Shown one piece after another: positions 62,801-64,000 of a stretch of 64,000 bases of DNA (position 1 is the stretch's first letter; every line of letters begins with the position of its first letter). The translations under genes and the position numbers were made by a program. The notes below the pieces were generated by a model that worked only from the letters and a program-made list of their open reading frames with translations, was not told where the DNA came from and searched no databases. The stretch comes from JANNWF01 sp052390415 (GTDB taxonomy: Bacteria > Pseudomonadota > Gammaproteobacteria > Xanthomonadales > Xanthomonadaceae): positions 20,902 to 84,901 of the forward strand of contig JBQTGY010000045.1 of the NCBI GenBank assembly GCA_052390415.1, given 5' to 3'.

Positions 62801-63923
62801 CGAGCAGGCGCTGGCCGAACTTGGCAATGGCGATGTAGTGATGGTCAGTTACGGAATGTTGGCCAGCAATATCGAGGTCTTTGCGGCCATTCGTTTTGCC
62901 AGCCTGGTGCTGGACGAAGCGCAAGCCATCAAGAATTCCGCGACCCAACGGGCGCAAGCCGTGCGGCAGTTGAACGCCGACTTCCGCATGGCCGCCACCG
63001 GCACGCCGCTGGAGAACCACCTCGGTGAATTGTGGAGCTTGTTCCGGGTGTTGAACCCCGGCTTGTTGGGCTCGGAAGAGCAGTTCCGGCGACGTTTTTT
63101 GCAGCCGCTGGAGCGCGATCCGCGTGCGCCGCAGCGAGAGACACTGCGGCGATTGATTGGCCCCTTCCTGCTGCGCCGGACCAAGGCCGAGGTGCTGTCC
63201 GAACTGCCACCACGCACCGAGATCGTCATCAGTGTCGAGCCCAGCGATGGCGAAGCACGCCTGCTTGCCGCCCTGCGTCGACAGGCGGTGCAAGCCATGG
63301 CGCAAGGCGCGATGCCAACCGAGCAGCGCCGTTTTCACATCCTCGCCGAGCTTACCCGTCTGCGTCGCGCCGCCTGCCATCCGATGTTGGTGGCGCCGGA
63401 ATTGGGACTGCCCAGTTCCAAGCTCGAGCAGCTGGTCGAACTGGTGCGCGAACTCACCGACAATCGCCACCGCGCCTTGGTGTTCAGCCAGTTCGTCGAT
63501 TACCTCACTTTGGTGCGCGAGCGCCTGGAAGCCGAAGGCATCAGCTATCGTTATCTGGACGGCAGCACGCCTGCCAAACAACGCGAAACCGAAGTGGCCG
63601 CGTTCCAGGCCGGCGAAGGCAGCGTGTTTCTGCTGAGCCTGAAGGCCGGAGGTGTCGGGCTCAATCTCACTGCCGCCGATTACGTCATCCACCTTGACCC
63701 GTGGTGGAATCCCGCCGTCGAGCAACAAGCCTCTGATCGCGCGCATCGCATTGGTCAAACCCGGCCCGTCACCGTGTACAAATTGGTGTTGGCCGGCAGC
63801 ATCGAAGAGCAGATCCTCGCCTTGCACGGTGCCAAGCGCGAACTGATCGATCAGGTGATCGGCGAGCAGGCGACGGCGGCGGCGATCAGCGTCGACGAGT
63901 TGCTTGATTTGTTGAACGATTGA
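59832..63923 (+). CDS. SNF2-family DEAD/DEAH ATPase (large N-terminal region)
   Basis: 1363 residues from the ATG at 59832; the upstream in-frame ATG at 59775 would add 19. The C-terminal ~440 residues are a full SNF2 motor: Q-motif region LRDYQIEGYHF, Walker A DDMGLGKT (about 934-941), Walker B DEAQ (about 1028), GTPLENHLGELWSLF, then the second RecA lobe with VFSQFVDYL, LSLKAGGVGLNLTAAD and DRAHRIGQTRPV. The ~900 N-terminal residues contain helical repeats and no catalytic motif I recognise. Bacterial SNF2 proteins act on nucleic-acid complexes (RapA-like transcription recycling, or defence). Confidence 0.9.
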   Translation: MAPQQTFLPTVPPSSGDSLVRRYRALAPADQALVELLVLDPRPIAPGMLAELLRLCAPEPEWALAKSNEVAQRFLKLREFVSPSRANEVRPRQEAPLCRAAVRGLLLSGRARRIAEALVDAEVIRKVSLLESSFDHALRNRVRIAALLGGMRSDRLALGGYYDREPTENAIRDIIALFEDDDGAAVALMPPTLAARQLAHLLWRQLLAPDARSSALYERGLAMLGDEDSQPVVWLPLFEHAVLRGDSKLASRLDDRFVAAKSYAQAAALLLDDGAAALALPMFESGLKLLRKVNGPRTLPLLLTGKLHLACLSIAEAPALIERRQKLAGLRDTWTELEGAFGVQAWQLYTQASGAGRAFVEPKLPLEARADDWWWLALLLRWSGQTCSKELRANVELARSRADAAGWTWLVAQIDSLDEQQPAAVPPLRDWVKPQPVWRKAIDALASALASDSGKATKTTAEGHSRLRILLNMKEDDPRSGMGFEVAEQRPRGDGFTTGRTLATPAGWRGALERVAPDDPDHRLLAAMISAPADGYYGYAASSRVVQALIDHPRVFASQPPHASIKVRAGEAALRAQRLADKRIKIAITPAQAALGEAFLIRHGDVIHIYRPDATLKRIGDILGEGLTLPEEAVGPLLQLLPDLGRKLRLDADLADFGIVERPAESGLVAQLETYRDGLSVRIVVCPLGDVGPALPPGEGAESVLGTVDGLPCRALRDLGAERIAFAVLKDSGILPDTLDAGERLEVESPDAALDLLGALQQQPNLTLAWRAGKPLRVSRAKAEGGLQVQVNAQRDWFAAKGGLALDDGSVIALSDVLRALPSAQGRYLRLDGDRVLALDGELRRRLQVLRSFADERGNVQVPKTAAFVLESMLDEDSQRDHAFREQLQKMEAAQDLRPPLPADFQAELRDYQIEGYHFLMRLAAWGGGACLADDMGLGKTVQALALLSARAMLGPALVIAPTSVVANWRSEARRFAPNLSLRMYGDGDREQALAELGNGDVVMVSYGMLASNIEVFAAIRFASLVLDEAQAIKNSATQRAQAVRQLNADFRMAATGTPLENHLGELWSLFRVLNPGLLGSEEQFRRRFLQPLERDPRAPQRETLRRLIGPFLLRRTKAEVLSELPPRTEIVISVEPSDGEARLLAALRRQAVQAMAQGAMPTEQRRFHILAELTRLRRAACHPMLVAPELGLPSSKLEQLVELVRELTDNRHRALVFSQFVDYLTLVRERLEAEGISYRYLDGSTPAKQRETEVAAFQAGEGSVFLLSLKAGGVGLNLTAADYVIHLDPWWNPAVEQQASDRAHRIGQTRPVTVYKLVLAGSIEEQILALHGAKRELIDQVIGEQATAAAISVDELLDLLND

Positions 63924-64000
63924 GGTTGTTGGTGAAGCAAGGGCGGGGCTGATGAGGCAATAACGGGGACTGGGGCAGGGGTGCGTTGATCGAACCCTGC

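Overview
This looks like chromosomal DNA of a GC-rich gammaproteobacterium, most likely Lysobacterales (Xanthomonadales) near Rhodanobacteraceae/Lysobacteraceae. Supporting features are the strong G/C bias at third codon positions, the many secreted or lipoprotein genes of unknown function, an NPYAAP-type small membrane protein, and a secreted protein ending in the IFADGFE motif that I associate with this order. No rRNA, tRNA, CRISPR array, complete insertion sequence or prophage was recognised. The assignment is an inference from gene content; no marker gene settles it.

Layout. 0-6 kb: a cut-off Tat-exported protein, an unknown two-gene unit, and a tightly overlapping minus-strand envelope operon (5.3-2.0 kb) whose products resemble the CsgG/LpoB/FlgO group. 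6-10.4 kb: an unorthodox phosphorelay kinase overlapping a REC-EAL response regulator (c-di-GMP breakdown). 10.7-13.1 kb: an orphan ADOP-type permease. 13.2-24.8 kb: an accessory zone carrying four copies of a ~110-bp palindromic repeat. It holds a defence-like group (ABC-type ATPase, AbiTii protein, winged-helix plus nucleotidyltransferase pair), a sugar-ABC permease remnant cut by one repeat copy, an AraC regulator, HipBA, TacAT and a MazG-like protein. 24.8-31.2 kb: a TonB-dependent receptor divergent from a NarL-type two-component system, then an S9 peptidase. 31.5-38.3 kb: a YciI-like secreted protein, a large secreted protein of polysaccharide-lyase character, a VTT-membrane/flavin disulfide-reductase fusion with a DUF1801 gene, a lipoprotein and a DUF6159 membrane protein.

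38.5-49.4 kb: a six-gene periplasmic alpha-2-macroglobulin operon in the same order as Pseudomonas magA-F and with the same families as E. coli yfaA-T-S-Q-P. Several of its genes are translationally coupled, the macroglobulin keeps a CVEQ thioester motif, and two downstream genes have repeat elements inside their 5' coding ends. It is followed by a 92-residue acidic protein with no basic residue.

49.9-57 kb: a membrane class III cyclase, two secreted unknown proteins and a 7TMR-DISM GGDEF diguanylate cyclase. 56.9-64 kb: housekeeping genes (rpiA, an EVE-domain gene, icd) and a 1363-residue SNF2-family ATPase.

Two themes dominate. One is second-messenger and phosphorelay signalling: an EAL and a GGDEF protein, a cyclase, a hybrid kinase and a NarL pair. 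The other is envelope and periplasm biology. Palindromic intergenic repeats of several families are scattered throughout and in places intrude into genes.
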